Positions 61,697-64,000 of a stretch of DNA of 64,000 nt are shown piece after piece. The DNA is from Megasphaera vaginalis (ex Bordigoni et al. 2020) (GTDB lineage Bacteria; Bacillota; Negativicutes; Veillonellales; Megasphaeraceae). Location of the stretch: NCBI RefSeq assembly GCF_900240295.1, contig NZ_OEQB01000003.1, positions 248,001 to 312,000 on the forward strand. The letters are read 5' to 3'. The position numbers were made by a program, and so were the translations under genes. Each line of letters opens with the position of its first letter. The stretch's first letter is position 1. The notes under the pieces were generated by a model. The model was not told the origin of the DNA. It worked only from the letters and a program-made list of their open reading frames with translations, and made no database searches.

Positions 61697-61776
61697 TGTA
61701 ATTTCCTCTCATAATTATAAATATTTTAAAATTTTTATTCATATTTATCTTATTAAGATTTATGATTACTGCTGTT

Positions 61777-62271
61777 TTATAGGTCTTTTCTAAGATAGTG
61801 ACAAAAAGAATACGTATATTTATTAGATTCATTTTTTTCAAACCGTTCTGCCGATTCCAATTGCCACTGCCCTTCTTCAAAAGGTGGGAAAAATGCGTCG
61901 GCTTCGAACACGGCCTCTATTTTTGTTAAATAAAGACTGCAGGCAAACGGCAGAAATGCCGCATAAAGCGATGCGCCGCCAATGACGAAGTACTCTTTCG
62001 ACGGCTCCATGTCCTGTCTCAAATCCGCAACAGAATGATATACCGCAATATCCTTTCGACGCTTACCGTAATCCGCTTGAGACGTTAATACCCAGTGACT
62101 GCGACCCGGTAAGATTCCCGGCAAGCTTTCAAAGGTTTTCCGTCCCATAATCATCGGGTGCCCCATCGTCAACGCTTTAAAGTGCCGTAAATCCGCCGAA
62201 ATATGACAGAGTAATTGATTATCCCTGCCGATGCCTCCATCTTCCGCAACGGCGGCGATCAAGTGCAGCAT
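61777..62271 (-). CDS. folA: Dihydrofolate reductase
   Basis: 164 aa. [21 protein letters not shown] at the N-terminus; the catalytic acid is the Asp of SADLRHFKALT; MGRKTFESLP and the NADPH-binding YFVIGGASLYAAFLP follow. It restores THF from the dihydrofolate made by ThyA. Its ATG overlaps the thyA stop codon in TGATG, with GGAGGT upstream. Last gene of recQ-thyA-folA; the AT-rich 60 bases after it show no clear terminator. Confidence 0.97.
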   Translation of the reverse strand: MLHLIAAVAEDGGIGRDNQLLCHISADLRHFKALTMGHPMIMGRKTFESLPGILPGRSHWVLTSQADYGKRRKDIAVYHSVADLRQDMEPSKEYFVIGGASLYAAFLPFACSLYLTKIEAVFEADAFFPPFEEGQWQLESAERFEKNESNKYTYSFCHYLRKDL

Positions 62272-63062
62272 CAGACAGCGACCTCCATCGATAATTTTCC
62301 TAAGTGCCGATAATTATCCAGTGTGATATCCTCTATTTTAAAATCATAAAAATCTCGCACCGCCGTATTGATCAGCAAGTCGGGCGCCGCCATGGCGGCA
62401 TCACGCCGAGCCAATTGCTGCCGCAATACTTCTACATGATTTTCATAAACATGGGCGTTATTAATGACATGTGTGAAAAGGCCCGGTTTCAGTCCTGCAG
62501 ACTGGGCAATCAAGTGTACCAAAACGGCATACTGGGTCATATTGAAGGGAACACCGAGTCCCATATCGCCGCTGCGCTGTATCAACATGCAATTCAGCCG
62601 TCCTGCCGTAACATCCCAAAGCGTCTGAAAAGCGCAAGGCTGCAGCGCCATATCGTCCAGATCATCCAAGTTCCAGAGGGAAACGATCATGCGGCGACTC
62701 TGCGGATCTGTCCGCAGCTGCTCCAAAAGCGTATCTACCTGCCTGTATTTCCGAATCTGATATCCGTAAGCCTTGCCGATCGTGCCGTCAGGCCGCATCC
62801 ATTCGTCCCAAACGTGGCAATTCATCTTCTGCAACTCCCGTACGTCGTTGCTCTGAAGCTGCCAGATCCAAAGGATTTCCTTCACTGCCGTCTTAAATGC
62901 GACGAATTTCGTCGTTAAAATGGGAAATTCCGCCGCTAAATCAAACTGCATGACTTGATGCGGTAACTTGTACGTCCGAATCCCCGTTCTGTTATTGCCA
63001 TAAAAACCGTGCTCGATGATGTTCTCAACAATATCGAGATATTGCGTATCTGCGCTGCTCAT
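62271..63062 (-). CDS. thyA: Thymidylate synthase
   Basis: 263 aa, the short E. coli-like ThyA form. Catalytic Cys in [10 protein letters not shown]; phosphate-binding Arg in NNRTGIRTY and [12 protein letters not shown]; substrate motif [13 protein letters not shown]. It methylates dUMP with methylene-THF, giving dihydrofolate. The ATG at 63062 follows GAGGTGA at good spacing; the frame is open further into the recQ end, with which it may overlap if an earlier ATG is used. Confidence 0.97.
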   Translation of the reverse strand: MSSADTQYLDIVENIIEHGFYGNNRTGIRTYKLPHQVMQFDLAAEFPILTTKFVAFKTAVKEILWIWQLQSNDVRELQKMNCHVWDEWMRPDGTIGKAYGYQIRKYRQVDTLLEQLRTDPQSRRMIVSLWNLDDLDDMALQPCAFQTLWDVTAGRLNCMLIQRSGDMGLGVPFNMTQYAVLVHLIAQSAGLKPGLFTHVINNAHVYENHVEVLRQQLARRDAAMAAPDLLINTAVRDFYDFKIEDITLDNYRHLGKLSMEVAV

Positions 63063-63075
63063 GCATTTCACCTCA

Positions 63076-64000
63076 TTATTCATCAAATTCTCGAAGCGCT
63101 TCCAAAAAAATATGCCCATATTTGTGAAGTTTAAAGGAGCCGACTCCTTTTACTTCTCCCAACTCGTCAAGCGACTGAGGCCGCCGTCCTGCAATTTCCC
63201 ACAACGTGGCATCGGAAAAGATAACGAAAGGCGGGATTTGTTCCTCTTTGGCCAATCTGTACCGTAACGAACGCAGGATTTCAAACACTGGTCGCAACGC
63301 AACTTCGTCGATATCGGCAGAAAACCGTTTTTTCTTTTCCGCCGAAGGAGCGGCGGCAATCCGTTTCGTTCTGACGACGGTCCTGCCGCTCTGCAGTTGT
63401 TCCCTCCCTGCCGCCGTCAATGACAGGACAGGATACTGACCGTCGGATTGTTCAAGGAAGTGTAACTGCAAACATGTTCGAATAAGGCTGCGAATCTCTT
63501 CCTGGGAAAAATCGCCCAACATGCCAAACGACGCCTTCCCTTCAAACCCGTAACGCCTGACCTTGGCATTAGCCGTCCCTTTCAGTATATCACAGACCAT
63601 TGTCATCCCGAAACGGCCTTTCAGTTCATCGACACAAAGGCAGATCAGCCGAACTTCCGGCGTAATCTTTTCTTCCACCTTCGGACTGTCGCAATTACCG
63701 CAATGGCCGCAGTCACGCCAAGCAGGCGTCTCGCCGAAATACGCCAAAATGGCGCGGCGCAGACACCCCGGCTGCTCGCAATAGTCGATCATTTGCCGAA
63801 GCAGGAGCTTTTCGTGCCGCTGCTGTTGTTGATCATGCACGGATCTTTCAATCAAATAATTCTGAATCATAATGTCCTGCCTGCTAAACAGGAGAATGCA
63901 TTCGCCGGGAGCTCCGTCGCGCCCGGCACGACCCGCTTCCTGATAATAACTCTCCATATTTTTCGGCATTTGATAATGAATCACAAATCGGACATTGCTT
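63076..64000 (-). CDS. recQ: ATP-dependent DNA helicase RecQ, C-terminal part
   Basis: The 5' part lies right of the window. Visible are helicase motif VI ([13 protein letters not shown], then [12 protein letters not shown]), the RecQ zinc site ([18 protein letters not shown]), the RQC winged helix and a C-terminal HRDC domain ([19 protein letters not shown]). It unwinds branched DNA in recombination repair. It is followed 13 bases on by thyA, an unusual but tight pairing. Confidence 0.95.
   Translation of the reverse strand, partial: SNVRFVIHYQMPKNMESYYQEAGRAGRDGAPGECILLFSRQDIMIQNYLIERSVHDQQQQRHEKLLLRQMIDYCEQPGCLRRAILAYFGETPAWRDCGHCGNCDSPKVEEKITPEVRLICLCVDELKGRFGMTMVCDILKGTANAKVRRYGFEGKASFGMLGDFSQEEIRSLIRTCLQLHFLEQSDGQYPVLSLTAAGREQLQSGRTVVRTKRIAAAPSAEKKKRFSADIDEVALRPVFEILRSLRYRLAKEEQIPPFVIFSDATLWEIAGRRPQSLDELGEVKGVGSFKLHKYGHIFLEALREFDE

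Noticed and set aside
61680-61880. 66-codon AT-rich ORF after folA
   Set aside because: Composition is Ile/Asn/Lys-rich intergenic sequence and most of it overlaps the folA end in another frame.
1-64000. CRISPR arrays, IS elements, prophage, integrase or toxin-antitoxin modules
   Set aside because: I looked for direct repeat-spacer patterns, transposase motifs and att-like repeats flanking tRNA-Leu, and saw none.

Overview
The window is a 64-kb stretch of ordinary bacterial chromosome at about 50% GC. No phage, IS, CRISPR or rRNA is visible. Gene content and order fit an anaerobic Firmicute-related Negativicute of the Veillonellaceae type (Megasphaera or a close relative). Supporting features are an infB/nusA operon of Firmicute order, ctsR-mcsA-mcsB-clpC-radA, yacL-ispDF-gltX-cysS-mrnC-rlmB-yacP-sigH, a Cys T-box, a ZTP riboswitch, formate-THF ligase with FchA, HemZ, and an AspRS with the DHGG loop of non-discriminating enzymes. 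The genus assignment is inferred from content, not from an rRNA. Every protein gene but one (6247-6645) lies on the minus strand, so the window probably sits within one replichore and reads right to left.

Layout from right (upstream) to left. (1) 64000-61777: recQ (cut by the window edge), thyA and folA, then a monocistronic cold-shock gene. (2) 61245-58391: a divergent carbamoyltransferase, a D-2-hydroxyacid dehydrogenase and a frameshifted 3-hydroxyisobutyrate/tartronate-semialdehyde reductase-like gene, ended by a strong terminator. (3) 58247-55567: an exported purple acid phosphatase and a YibE/F membrane protein. (4) 55400-49393: the CtsR heat-shock operon ctsR-mcsA-mcsB-clpC-radA, then a small exported repeat protein. 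(5) 48804-44956: yacL, ispDF and gltX. (6) 44949-40727: a T-box-controlled operon cysS-mrnC-rlmB-yacP-sigH, then secG on its own promoter. (7) 40363-31814: rnr, smpB, a small membrane protein, polA, mutM, coaE, a lytic transglycosylase, tRNA-Leu(CAG) and an unknown gene. (8) 31794-23733: the rimP-nusA-rnpM-ylxQ-infB-rbfA-nrnA-truB-ribF operon, with a clear promoter, a leader hairpin and a terminator. (9) 23684-22500: a PLP aminotransferase. (10) 22192-10761: a tightly packed run recJ-rel-dtd-MBL-AI2E permease-fur-hemZ-hisS-aspS. (11) 10742-9202: ferritin behind a Fur/PerR-like box, then a CntK/DapF-type racemase. (12) 9172-6709: ZTP riboswitch, fhs and fchA. (13) 6645-6124: the lone plus-strand gene, a small CCG-cysteine protein with Fur-like operators around its promoter. 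(14) 5858-1: trmL, ylbF, murB, typA, an LDH-family dehydrogenase, a HAD phosphatase and the N-terminus of an M16C peptidase.

Most of the window is core information processing: tRNA charging and modification, translation initiation, RNA decay, DNA repair, folate/one-carbon and nucleotide synthesis, and protein quality control. Iron is a recurring theme, with fur, ferritin, two Fur-like operators and possibly the racemase. I found no obviously new multi-gene defence or mobile system. The best leads are the carbamoyltransferase with altered catalytic motifs and its dehydrogenase partners, the Fur-controlled CCG protein, the CntK-like racemase without its usual partners, and the terminator-like palindrome inside the gene after tRNA-Leu.
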